Both the position numbers and the translations under genes were made by a program. The notes beneath the pieces are model-generated. The model was given only the letters and a program-made list of their open reading frames with translations, had not been told where the DNA came from and did not search any database. This document shows, piece by piece, positions 26,017 through 33,588 of a stretch of DNA of 64,000 nucleotides (position 1 is its first letter; each line of letters begins with the position of its first letter). Source of the DNA: Bradyrhizobium sp. BTAi1 (GTDB lineage: Bacteria; Pseudomonadota; Alphaproteobacteria; Rhizobiales; Xanthobacteraceae); NCBI RefSeq assembly GCF_000015165.1, contig NC_009485.1, forward strand, positions 2,334,001 to 2,398,000, given 5' to 3'.

Positions 26017-26211
26017 ATGAGCAAATCCGAAATCATCCGCAGACCTCGTTTTGGAAGCGCCGGCGTTGCGAGCGACGGCCAGCGCCCGCTCAGGGGGACG
26101 GGTGAGGTCGTGCGCGGAATTGATTTCCGATCGAAGCGGCGCGAACGGATCTATGATCCGGACAAGATCTGGTCGGGTGAGCACACCACGCAGGACTTCA
26201 TCGAGGTCTGA
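26017..26211 (+). CDS. small unknown protein, probable Zur regulon member
   Basis: A 64-residue basic protein (opening MSKSEIIRRPRFGSAG, ending TTQDFIEV). It has no Cys, no His-rich stretch beyond one His, no membrane helix and no signal peptide. A good ribosome-binding site (GAGAGGA) stands 5 bases before the ATG. The strong start and the operator just upstream make it a credible gene. I do not recognise the family. A soluble protein made under zinc limitation is the inference from context. Confidence 0.62.
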   Translation: MSKSEIIRRPRFGSAGVASDGQRPLRGTGEVVRGIDFRSKRRERIYDPDKIWSGEHTTQDFIEV

Positions 26212-26299
26212 AGCGGATCGGGGTGCATGTCGCGGGGGCGTCCTTCGCTCGCGCGTCGTTGCGCGTGGCGCACGACTCGGCGGCATTGCTGCCGGAAGC

Positions 26300-26462
26300 G
26301 TCGATTTGATCGCGCGCGGGGTTGCGGCCGCACCGCTTCTCGGTCATGAACTGGCTCTCGCAGCGGATGCTTAGCGCGGCGGATCGTCCGGCCGGGCCGG
26401 CATCGCTGACCGCGACCGCCGGTCAGGCGGCGGCGCGTGTCAACCGCGACGGACGTGCATGA
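26300..26462 (+). pseudogene. decayed duplicate of the cca 3' end
   Basis: The translation gives DLIARGVAAAPLLGHELAL then AADA and a stop, against DFIARGVAEGPLLGHVLTL then AEDA in cca. After an indel-rich middle it ends TAGQAAARVNRDGRA and a stop, against IADQAAARVNRDGRI in cca. The parent segment is 24555-24717. The copy has the same orientation, an internal stop, and a C-terminal stop overlapping the start of the TSUP gene. It is a remnant, not a gene. Confidence 0.8.
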
Positions 26463-27235
26463 ATTTTCTCGCAGGCTTTGCCGATATCTCGCTGCTGCAG
26501 CTCCTGCTCGTTGCTTCCGTCGCTTTATTCGCTTCGATCATCGGCGGTCTCGCCGGCTACGGCACGGGTGCCCTGATGCCGCTGGTGCTGGTGCCGATGG
26601 TGGGCGCCGAGCCGGTCGTGCCGATCATCGCGATCTCCGCGATCCTCACCAATCTCAGCCGCGTCGTCGCCTATATCAGCCATGCCGACCGCACGCGCGC
26701 CGGCATCGTCATCGCCGCGGCCGCGGTCACCACGGCGCTCGGCGCCTATGGCTATACCCGCCTGACCAATGCCGGCGCGGCCTTCGTGATCGGCACGATG
26801 CTGATCATGAGCGTTCCGCTGCGCCGAATTCTGCGCAAGCGTGAGGTCAGGATCGGCAATGGCGGGCTGGCTGCCGGCGCTGTCGGATATGGGGTTCTCG
26901 TCGGCGGCACCTCCGGCTCCGGCGTAATCCTGCTGTCGCTGTTGATGGCGGCCGGCCTCGAGGGCGCCGCGGTCATCGCCACCGACGCGATGATTTCGGT
27001 GGCGACCGGCGTCATCAAGATCTCGGTGTTCGGCCTTGCCGGCGTTGTCACCGCCCAGGTGCTGGCCTTCGCACTTCTGATCGGTGCGATCGCGGTGCCC
27101 GGTGCCTTTCTTGCCAAGGCCTTCGTCGCGCGCATGCCGGTGCACATCCATGCCGCGATCCTCGACGCCGCCGTCATCACCGGCGGCGGCGTGATGATCG
27201 CATCGGCGCTGCGGCACCTGCTGCCGGCAGCATAG
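26459..27235 (+). CDS. TSUP-family (TauE/SafE) membrane transporter
   Basis: A 258-residue protein of about eight membrane helices with the TauE/SafE pattern: IGGLAGYGTGALMPLVLVPM near the N-terminus and a second half GYGVLVGGTSGSGVILLSLL. TSUP proteins export or import small organosulfur or carboxylate anions; the substrate is unknown. The ATG at 26459 overlaps the final codons of the cca remnant, so the upstream segment may once have been the true neighbour. A 10-bp perfect hairpin follows the stop. Confidence 0.87.
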   Translation: MNFLAGFADISLLQLLLVASVALFASIIGGLAGYGTGALMPLVLVPMVGAEPVVPIIAISAILTNLSRVVAYISHADRTRAGIVIAAAAVTTALGAYGYTRLTNAGAAFVIGTMLIMSVPLRRILRKREVRIGNGGLAAGAVGYGVLVGGTSGSGVILLSLLMAAGLEGAAVIATDAMISVATGVIKISVFGLAGVVTAQVLAFALLIGAIAVPGAFLAKAFVARMPVHIHAAILDAAVITGGGVMIASALRHLLPAA

Positions 27236-27247
27236 CCGTTACGGCGT

Positions 27248-27272
27248 TCCGGGCCGGCCGAGCCGGCCCGGA
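27248..27272. terminator. perfect hairpin between convergent genes
   Basis: TCCGGGCCGG at 27248-27257 pairs with CCGGCCCGGA at 27263-27272 over a 5-base loop. It lies in the 46-bp gap between the TSUP gene and the convergent hydrolase gene, so it could act in both directions. No T-run follows on either strand. Confidence 0.5.
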
Positions 27273-27281
27273 CGACCGTGC

Positions 27282-28250
27282 TCAGCTTCGGATGAACGCG
27301 AGCAGGTCGGCGTTGAACGTGTCGGGATCGACCTGGGCGAGGCCGTGGGCGCCACCCTTGTAGATCTTGAGCTGTGCGTCCTTGACGATCTTCGCGGTCT
27401 TCGCCGCGGAGGCCGCGATTGGCACGATCTGATCGTCGTCGCCGTGAATGACGAGCGTCGGCTTGTCGATCTTCTTGAGGTCGGCGGTATAGTCGACTTC
27501 CGAGAACTCGTGGATGCAGTCGTATTCGCCCTTGATGCCGCCCTGCATGCCGAGCCGCCAGAACTGTTCGCGCAGCCCCTCGCTGACCTTCGCCCCCGGC
27601 CGGTTGAAGCCGTAGAACGGGATCGTCAGGTCCTTGAAGAACTGCGCGCGGTTGGTCGCGGTGCCTTTGCGGATGTCGTCGAACACCTGGAGCGGCGTGC
27701 CGTCGGGATTGGCCTCGGTCTTGAGCATCAGCGGCGGCACGGCGCCGACGAGCACCACCTTGGCGACGCGCTTGGAGCCGTGACGGCCGATATAGTGCGC
27801 GACCTCGCCGCCGCCGGTCGAGTGCCCCACGAGCACGAGGTCGGTGAGGTCGAGCTTCTCGATCAGCTCGGCGAGATCGTCGGCGTACTGATCCATGGTG
27901 TTGCCGTCCCACGGCTGATCGGAGCTGCCGTGGCCGCGCCGGTCATGGGCGATGACGCGAAAGCCCTTCTGGCCGAAGAACAGCATCTGGGCGTCCCAGG
28001 CGTCGCCGGCGAGCGGCCAGCCGTGCGAGAACAGGATCGGCTGGCCTTTGCCCCAATCCTTGTAGGCGATCTTCGTGCCGTCCTTGGTGGTGATGAAGGC
28101 CGGTGTGCTGCTGCGCTGCGCGCCGTGGTCGGCCGAAGACTTCGCCGTGGCCGGCGTCGATGTCAGCAGCGGTGCCGTCGCCAGCGCCGCGCCGGCTGCG
28201 AGCGCCACCCGCCGGGATAGCGATGCTTGATCGGATTCGTTGAAGCTCAT
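27282..28250 (-). CDS. exported alpha/beta hydrolase, non-heme chloroperoxidase type
   Basis: A 322-residue protein. The N-terminus is a twin-arginine-like signal ([20 protein letters not shown]). The catalytic triad is visible: Ser in GHSTGG, Asp in HGDDDQIVP and His in GGAHGLAQ. The core ([32 protein letters not shown]) matches cofactor-free haloperoxidases and perhydrolases. The in vivo substrate is unknown. It diverges from an OhrR-type regulator, and three palindromic boxes lie between the two genes, suggesting induction by organic peroxides or electrophiles. Confidence 0.88.
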   Translation of the reverse strand: MSFNESDQASLSRRVALAAGAALATAPLLTSTPATAKSSADHGAQRSSTPAFITTKDGTKIAYKDWGKGQPILFSHGWPLAGDAWDAQMLFFGQKGFRVIAHDRRGHGSSDQPWDGNTMDQYADDLAELIEKLDLTDLVLVGHSTGGGEVAHYIGRHGSKRVAKVVLVGAVPPLMLKTEANPDGTPLQVFDDIRKGTATNRAQFFKDLTIPFYGFNRPGAKVSEGLREQFWRLGMQGGIKGEYDCIHEFSEVDYTADLKKIDKPTLVIHGDDDQIVPIAASAAKTAKIVKDAQLKIYKGGAHGLAQVDPDTFNADLLAFIRS

Positions 28251-28264
28251 GGCCGTACTCCTTA

Positions 28265-28351
28265 ATATCGTTCACGATTAAATCGTGCACGATATTTATG
28301 GGCGCGAGAAGGCCGGGTGTCAAGCGCTTGCGATTAGATCGTGTGCGATAT
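28265..28351. promoter_or_regulatory. three ATCGT-N2-ACGAT boxes, candidate MarR/OhrR operators
   Basis: Boxes are ATATCGTTCACGAT at 28265-28278, ATCGTGCACGATAT at 28282-28295 and ATCGTGTGCGATAT at 28338-28351. Each has the half-sites ATCGT and ACGAT (GCGAT in the third) around two bases. The first two overlap the hydrolase promoter side and the third lies 35 bp before the regulator start. Spacing and symmetry fit a MarR dimer; the link is inferred. Confidence 0.7.
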
Positions 28352-28385
28352 AAATTGGGACGGGGAGACCAAGTCGCGAGGCACG

Positions 28386-28853
28386 ATGGCTGGCAAGACG
28401 ATGGAGCGCCCGGACGGCCCGGAGGTGAAGCTCGACGAGTTGCTGTGCTTCGGCATCTATGCCGCAGGTCACGCCTTCAACCGCGTTTACAAGCAGCTGC
28501 TCGACGACCTCAACGTGACCTACCCGCAATATCTGGTGATGGTGCTGCTGTGGGAGCGGGACGACCAGACCGTTGGTGAGCTCGGCTCGCGGCTGTTCCT
28601 GGAATCGAACACGCTGACGCCCTTGCTGAAGCGCCTCGAGGCGCTCGGCTACATCGCGCGGCGGCGTGATCCCTCGGACGAGCGCCAGGTGCGGATCAGC
28701 CTGACGGAGGCGGGCGCGGCACTGCGCGCCAAGGCCGCGACCGTCCCGGCCTGCATCCAGGCCGCCTCCGGATTGACCGCGGCGCAGGCGCGGCAGTTGC
28801 TGAGCGGCGTGACGGCGTTGCGCGCGGCGCTCGATAGCTACGAGCCGGAGTGA
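28386..28853 (+). CDS. MarR-family regulator, OhrR-like two-Cys type
   Basis: A 155-residue winged-helix protein. Cys21 in [10 protein letters not shown] corresponds to the peroxide-sensing Cys of OhrR, with the paired aromatic residues nearby (Y25, Y35). A second Cys at 123 (TVPACIQA) fits the two-Cys OhrR mechanism. The DNA-binding wing reads [16 protein letters not shown], typical of MarR. The ATG at 28386 begins where similarity begins. It probably represses itself and the divergent hydrolase gene until oxidised. Confidence 0.87.
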   Translation: MAGKTMERPDGPEVKLDELLCFGIYAAGHAFNRVYKQLLDDLNVTYPQYLVMVLLWERDDQTVGELGSRLFLESNTLTPLLKRLEALGYIARRRDPSDERQVRISLTEAGAALRAKAATVPACIQAASGLTAAQARQLLSGVTALRAALDSYEPE

Positions 28854-28893
28854 CAGTCCGCCGAGCGGTGCAGACGAAGCCGGAGATCGCCGA

Positions 28894-29409
28894 TCACCGT
28901 CCGTACTGCGCGTCGCTTACATGCTCCATCCAGGTCACCGGACTGCCATTCAGCGACTCCTGGATCGCGATGTGGCTCATCGCGGTGGTCGCCGTCGCGC
29001 CATGCCAGTGCTTGAGCCCCGGCGGAAACCATACGACATCGCCAGGACGAACCTCCTCGATCGTGCCGCCCTCGCGCTGTACCCAGCCGAGCCCGGAGGT
29101 GATGATCAGCGTCTGTCCGAGCGGATGGGTATGCCAGGCGGTGCGGGCGCCGGGCTCGAAGGTGACGTGAGCGCCATTGGCGCGGGCCGGGTCCTGGGCC
29201 TGAAACAGCGGGTCGATGCGGACCGCGCCGGTGAACCACTCGGCCGGACCTTTGCCGGATGGCCGCGAGCCGGCGCGCTTGATGTCGATGTCCATGATCT
29301 CATTCCTCTGCTGGGCCGCGGGCGCGGTCGCGCTCTTGGCAGTGATGGGTGCGGCGATGGCGCTGGCCATCGCCGCGAGCAGGTCGCGACGACGCATGGC
29401 CACGCTCAC
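28894..29409 (-). CDS. exported cupin-domain protein
   Basis: A 171-residue protein. The N-terminus [19 protein letters not shown] looks like a twin-arginine or Sec export signal. The cupin motif follows: [20 protein letters not shown] with metal-binding His residues, then [17 protein letters not shown]. It resembles the carboxymuconolactone-decarboxylase-associated cupins near alcohol dehydrogenases and cyclophilin-like proteins. A GTG at 29409 overlaps the upstream stop (GTGA); an ATG at 29397 is the alternative. It is the last gene of a four-gene set. Confidence 0.82.
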   Translation of the reverse strand: MSVAMRRRDLLAAMASAIAAPITAKSATAPAAQQRNEIMDIDIKRAGSRPSGKGPAEWFTGAVRIDPLFQAQDPARANGAHVTFEPGARTAWHTHPLGQTLIITSGLGWVQREGGTIEEVRPGDVVWFPPGLKHWHGATATTAMSHIAIQESLNGSPVTWMEHVSDAQYGR

Positions 29410-29873
29410 TCCGCCACGATGGTCACCTCGACGGATCCGGGCACCTCGAGCGCCGCCACGCTGCCGTCGATTCTGCCGAGAACGATGACGCCCGGCGATG
29501 GGATCGGTGTCCCGTCATGGCGGTAATAGATAGCGACATCAGGCCCGGGCGACCAGTAGATCACGTCGCCGATCGCGTAGTCGCGGCGTCGCTCGCCACC
29601 CTCGGTGAGGGCGCGGGGAAGATGGGCGAATTTTTCGCGGCCGAACAGGTCTTTCATAGTGAAGGACAGCGGCAGCAGCGCGACAAAGTCGCGCGTCGTC
29701 GGGTTGTCCTGCAGCGTGGCCGATGCGGCCTTGCCGTTGATCGTCAGGCGAAGCTTCATGATCTGTCCTGTCCGGAGCGGTGGTGCCGTCGTTTCCCCTG
29801 CTGCCTCGGCGCGGTGCGTGAGCGCCAGCGCGAGCGTGGCGGCGAGCAGATGCGTCGTGGCGGCACGGATCAT
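29406..29873 (-). CDS. exported cyclophilin-like fold protein
   Basis: A 155-residue protein starting at ATG 29873, which overlaps the SDR stop. A signal-like hydrophobic N-terminus ([20 protein letters not shown]) is followed by the cyclophilin-like core: [20 protein letters not shown] and [17 protein letters not shown]. These proteins form a small beta-barrel like cyclophilin, and the family's activity is not established. It lies between the SDR and cupin genes in one operon. Confidence 0.8.
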   Translation of the reverse strand: MIRAATTHLLAATLALALTHRAEAAGETTAPPLRTGQIMKLRLTINGKAASATLQDNPTTRDFVALLPLSFTMKDLFGREKFAHLPRALTEGGERRRDYAIGDVIYWSPGPDVAIYYRHDGTPIPSPGVIVLGRIDGSVAALEVPGSVEVTIVAE

Positions 29874-30637
29874 GCCACGGTCATTCCGCCGTCGACGGTC
29901 AGCGCGTGGCCGATCACGTAGCTCGCGCCCGGACTGCACAGCCACAGCACCGCAGACGCGATCTCCTCGGGCCGGCCGGCGCGGCCGATCGGCACCGTGT
30001 TGGCGATGCCGTCATAGGCGGTCTCGTCACCGGCGACGACGTCGCGCGCGATCTGCGTATCGATCAGGCCGGGATTGACCGCATTCACGCGGATGCCGTG
30101 CCTGACGACCTCGAGCGCCGCCGTCCGCGTCAGCCCGACCACGCCATGCTTGGAGGCGATGTAGGAAGCGATGCCGGGATTGCCGGTCAGCGCGCCGACC
30201 GACGCGTTGTTGACGATCGCGCCGCTGCCCTGTTTCTGCATCTGCCGCAACTCGTAGGCCATGCAGCTCCAGACACCGCGCAGATTGATGCCGATCACGC
30301 GGTCCCAATCCTCGCGCGGGCTGTCGGTGATCGGGGCGATGCGCGCCATCACGCCGGCATTGTTGAAGGCGGCGTCGAGCCGCCCGAAGGTCGCGACGGT
30401 GCGATCGACCAGCGCGGCCACGTCGGCGTCGTCGCTCACGTCGCAGCGGATTGCCAGCGCGTTGTGACCGCGACCAACCAGCTCCCTGGCTGCTGCGACC
30501 ACCGCATCCTCTCTGATATCCGCGAGCACCACAGCGGCGCCGGCCACAGCGAAGGCCTGCGCCGTTGCCAGCCCCATGCCGGAGGAGGCGCCGGTGACCA
30601 GCGCCACCTTGCCGGTGTAGTCCAACGGGTTTGTCAT
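29870..30637 (-). CDS. short-chain dehydrogenase/reductase (SDR)
   Basis: A 255-residue classical SDR. The NAD(P)-binding motif is TGASSGMG, the NNAG motif reads NNAGVMA, and the catalytic Ser, Tyr and Lys are in NNASVGALTG and YIASKHG. The acidic residue after beta2 (LADIRED) suggests NAD preference. The ATG at 30637 is chosen by its ribosome-binding site (AAGGA) and by where similarity begins. It overlaps the next gene by 4 bp and lies 64 bp after the alcohol dehydrogenase gene, which suggests a shared oxidative pathway. Confidence 0.88.
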   Translation of the reverse strand: MTNPLDYTGKVALVTGASSGMGLATAQAFAVAGAAVVLADIREDAVVAAARELVGRGHNALAIRCDVSDDADVAALVDRTVATFGRLDAAFNNAGVMARIAPITDSPREDWDRVIGINLRGVWSCMAYELRQMQKQGSGAIVNNASVGALTGNPGIASYIASKHGVVGLTRTAALEVVRHGIRVNAVNPGLIDTQIARDVVAGDETAYDGIANTVPIGRAGRPEEIASAVLWLCSPGASYVIGHALTVDGGMTVA

Positions 30638-30701
30638 CGAACAAGTCCTTCTTCGTGGATCGGACGCCGGCGCCGTCGGGCACGGCGGCCGGTCGAAGCC
30701 C

Positions 30702-31718
30702 TCAGGGCTGCAGCAGCACCTTGATCGCGCGGCGCTCATCCATGGCGCGATAGGCGTCCGCGACCTTTTCGAGCGGCAGCGTGAGATCGAACACCTTGCC
30801 GGGGGTGATCGCGCCGCTCATCACCAGGTCGATCAGCTTGGGGAGATATTTGCGCACCGGGGCCGGACCGCCATGCAGGTGGACGTGCGCGAAGAACAAC
30901 TCCTCGCCGTTCAGCTCGACCCCGTGCGGGACGCCGACATAGCTGACATAGCCGCCGGGACGCGCGGCGTGGATCGCCTGCAGCATCGATTGCTGCGTGC
31001 CGACGCATTCCAGCACCGAGTCGGCGCCGATGCCATCCGTCATGTCCATGATTTCAGCCACGCCCGCGTCGCCGCGCTGGGTGACAATGTCGGTGGCGCC
31101 GAATTCCAGCGCGAGCTTCTGCCGGCTCTCATGCCGGCTCATCGCGATGATGCGCTCGGCGCCCATCTGTCTGGCGGAGAGAATGCCGAGCAGGCCAACG
31201 GCGCCGTCACCGACCACGGCGACCGTCGTTCCCGGCTTGACGTTGGCAGCATCGGCGGCGAACCAGCCGGTGCCGAGCACGTCCGAGGTGGTCAGGATGC
31301 TCGCCAACTGCTCGGGCGAGGGGACTCCGGGCGTCGGCACCAGCGTGCCATCGGCCTGCGGCACCCGCAGGAACGGCGCCTGGGCGCGGCTGATGAACTC
31401 GCGCTTCACGCAGGACGACTGATAGCCGAAATTGCAGTGCGGGCAGGTATTGTCCGACGTGGCGAACGAGCCGACGACGAACTGGCCGGGCTTGATCCGG
31501 CGCACCGCACGGCCGACCTCCTCGACCACGCCGCAATATTCGTGGCCCATCGGCGTCGGGCCGTTCAGCGGCTGCAGGCCGCGATAGGGCCACAGATCCG
31601 AGCCGCAGACGCAGGTTGCGGCAATGCGGATGATGGCGTCGGTCGGCTCGATGATATCTGGCGTTTCGCGGTCCTCGAAACGCACGTCATGTGGACCATA
31701 CAGAACAGCGCCGCGCAT
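30702..31718 (-). CDS. zinc-dependent alcohol dehydrogenase (MDR family)
   Basis: A 338-residue medium-chain dehydrogenase. The catalytic zinc ligands are in CVCGSDLWPY and MGHEYCGVV. The NAD-binding GDGAVGLLG loop follows in the Rossmann domain. The structural zinc lobe is CPHCNFGYQSSC, which has three Cys instead of the usual four, as in several members of this subgroup. It probably oxidises an alcohol or reduces an aldehyde; the substrate is unknown. It is the first gene of an operon with SDR, cyclophilin-like and cupin genes, and diverges from a LysR gene that is its likely regulator. Confidence 0.88.
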   Translation of the reverse strand: MRGAVLYGPHDVRFEDRETPDIIEPTDAIIRIAATCVCGSDLWPYRGLQPLNGPTPMGHEYCGVVEEVGRAVRRIKPGQFVVGSFATSDNTCPHCNFGYQSSCVKREFISRAQAPFLRVPQADGTLVPTPGVPSPEQLASILTTSDVLGTGWFAADAANVKPGTTVAVVGDGAVGLLGILSARQMGAERIIAMSRHESRQKLALEFGATDIVTQRGDAGVAEIMDMTDGIGADSVLECVGTQQSMLQAIHAARPGGYVSYVGVPHGVELNGEELFFAHVHLHGGPAPVRKYLPKLIDLVMSGAITPGKVFDLTLPLEKVADAYRAMDERRAIKVLLQP

Positions 31719-31785
31719 GGCTTGGTCTCCTCACAGGGGCTTGCCGCCATGGCTCATTTAGCGCGCGCCTCGACCGGCACTAGCC

Positions 31786-31811
31786 GCTATAATCGGCATG
31801 CACTTATAAGC
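31786..31811. promoter_or_regulatory. LysR-type operator candidate between ADH and LysR genes
   Basis: GCTATAA at 31786-31792 and TTATAAGC at 31804-31811 form an inverted repeat over an 11-base spacer containing GCATGC. It lies 12-37 bp upstream of the LysR start and contains a TATAAT that could be a -10 element. The T-N11-A style symmetry fits LysR binding; not tested. Confidence 0.45.
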
Positions 31812-31822
31812 AGGATTGATGA

Positions 31823-32716
31823 ATGCAGGGCGGCAGACTGGACGATCTCCTGGCCTTCGTGGCGATCGCGCGCGAGCGCAGTTTCACCAACGCAGCGGCC
31901 AAGCTCGGCGTCTCGCAATCGGCGCTGAGCTACACGATCCGCGAGCTCGAGGCGCGGCTCGGCGTGCGGCTGTTGACGCGCACCACGCGCAGCGTCGCGC
32001 CGACCGCGGCGGGGCTGCGTCTTCTCACCACCGCAGGCCCTCGCCTGGAGGAGATCGAGGCGGAGCTCGCGGCAATCCGCGAATTGCGCGACAAGCCGGC
32101 TGGCACGATCCGCATCACGGCGACCGAATATGCTGCCGAAGCGATCCTGCTGCCGAAGCTCGCGAAGCTGTTGCCGGCCTATCCCGACATCAAGGTCGAA
32201 ATCGTGGTCGACTACGGCCTCACCGACATCGTGGCCAAGGGCTTCGATGCCGGCGTCCGCAGCGGCGAGCAGGTCGAGAAGGACATGGTGGCGGTGCGGA
32301 TCGCGCCGGACATGCGCATCGCCGTGGTCGGTGCGCCGTCCTATTTCAAGACGCGGCCTGTTCCAAAGAAGCCGCAGGACCTGATCGGGCACAATTGCCT
32401 GACCTTGCGGCTGCCGACGCATGGCGGCCTGCATGCCTGGGAGTTCGAGAAGGGCGGCCGCGATCTGCGCGTCCGCGTCGAGGGCCAGCTGACCTACAAC
32501 GCAACCTCGCAGATCATGAAGGCCGCGCTCGCCGGCCTCGGCCTCGCTTACGTGCCGGAGGGCTGGGCGCAGCCGCACATCGCCAAAGGACGTCTGAAGC
32601 GTGTGCTCGAAGACTGGTGTCTGCCCTATTCGGGCTATCATCTTTATTACCCGAGCCGCCGCCAGCAGTCGGCGGCCTTCACGCTGCTGGTCGAGGCGCT
32701 GCGCCATCGCGCGTGA
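31823..32716 (+). CDS. LysR-family transcriptional regulator
   Basis: A 297-residue regulator. The helix-turn-helix occupies about residues 5-64 (SFTNAAAKLGVSQSALSYTI), followed by a LysR substrate-binding domain. It diverges from the alcohol dehydrogenase gene and is likely to control that operon. It is a sister of the LysR gene at 36131: equal length and matched without gaps over nearly the whole protein. Confidence 0.9.
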   Translation: MQGGRLDDLLAFVAIARERSFTNAAAKLGVSQSALSYTIRELEARLGVRLLTRTTRSVAPTAAGLRLLTTAGPRLEEIEAELAAIRELRDKPAGTIRITATEYAAEAILLPKLAKLLPAYPDIKVEIVVDYGLTDIVAKGFDAGVRSGEQVEKDMVAVRIAPDMRIAVVGAPSYFKTRPVPKKPQDLIGHNCLTLRLPTHGGLHAWEFEKGGRDLRVRVEGQLTYNATSQIMKAALAGLGLAYVPEGWAQPHIAKGRLKRVLEDWCLPYSGYHLYYPSRRQQSAAFTLLVEALRHRA

Positions 32717-32749
32717 GCAGATCGTGTGCGTGCGGCACGGCCGGCGGTT

Positions 32750-32815
32750 GCGGGCCTCGCCTTTCGAGACGCCCGCTTGCGGCGGGCTCCTCTGGGTGAG
32801 GGGCGGGGTCGTTCG
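32750..32815. repeat. intergenic repeat with G/C hairpin
   Basis: The stretch contains GCCCGC-TTGCG-GCGGGC as a short stem, preceded by CCTCGCCTTTCGAGACG and followed by CTGGGTGAGGGGCGGGG. The layout and composition fit the repetitive palindromes of Bradyrhizobium, though no second full copy was found in the window. The 413-bp gap 32717-33129 is filled by this and the next element, with no gene seen. Confidence 0.5.
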
Positions 32816-32830
32816 CTCAGGAGCCAGTTT

Positions 32831-32971
32831 GTAGCCCGAATGAGCTCCACCCGACGCCTCTTCGGCGTCGGCTGGAGCGACATCCGGGTTCACCAGCGGC
32901 AGCGCGTGAGAACCCGGATGTCGCGTCCGCCTTCCGCCCTCCGGGCGCAGGCTCCCGCTCATCCGGGCTGC
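32831..32971. repeat. intergenic palindromic repeat, family C
   Basis: The outer ends AGCCCGAATGAGC and GCTCATCCGGGCT are inverted copies with one mismatch. Inner pairs include GACATCCGGGTTC / GAACCCGGATGTC and a GACGCC-TCTTC-GGCGTC hairpin. The folded element sits before the molybdenum hydroxylase operon. Confidence 0.75.
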
Positions 32972-33129
32972 GATTTGGCTGCGGCATGTCGCCTCGATTA
33001 ATCGAACCGACTCATAGGTGCATGCGAAGCCGGACGGCTAATGCGAGGCGGACGCAGGCGATAGACGTGACGCCTCGTTTTCTGTCCGCGCGGCCGGCTG
33101 TCCGCCGCCGATGCCCTGGGAGTAGCACC

Positions 33130-33576
33130 ATGGAAGTGACCATCAACGGCAAGCGCCATCAAGTGACGATGGCCGACGACACGCCGCTGTTGTGGGTGAT
33201 CCGCGACGAGTTGGGCATGACCGGCACGAAATACGGCTGCGGCATCGCGCAATGCGGCGCCTGTACGGTGCTGATCGACGGCCAGGTGACACGCTCCTGC
33301 GTCACGCCGGTCGGCAGCGTCGCCGGGCAGCAGGTCACCACGATCGAGGCGATCAGCGACGACGCGGTCGGCCGCCGCGTGGTCGAGGCCTGGGTGGCCA
33401 ACCAGGTGCCGCAATGCGGCTATTGCCAGTCCGGCCAGGTGATGGCCGCCACCGCGCTGATCAAGCAGACGCCGAAGCCGAGCGAGCAGGACATCGCCGC
33501 CGCCATGGTCAATCTGTGCCGCTGCGGCACCTACAATGCGATCGCCGCCGCCGTGCGGCAGGTCGCGCAGGGATGA
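33130..33576 (+). CDS. [2Fe-2S] small subunit of a molybdenum hydroxylase (IorA-like)
   Basis: A 148-residue protein with two [2Fe-2S] clusters. The plant-ferredoxin-type cluster uses CGIAQCGACTVLIDG and a later Cys (TRSC); the second, helical cluster uses CGYCQSGQ and CRCGTY. This is the CoxS/IorA small subunit that passes electrons from the molybdopterin site. The ATG at 33130 is preceded by GGGAG. The catalytic subunit follows 12 bp downstream. No FAD subunit is present, as in isoquinoline 1-oxidoreductase. Confidence 0.92.
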   Translation: MEVTINGKRHQVTMADDTPLLWVIRDELGMTGTKYGCGIAQCGACTVLIDGQVTRSCVTPVGSVAGQQVTTIEAISDDAVGRRVVEAWVANQVPQCGYCQSGQVMAATALIKQTPKPSEQDIAAAMVNLCRCGTYNAIAAAVRQVAQG

Positions 33577-33588
33577 GGGCAAGCGCAC

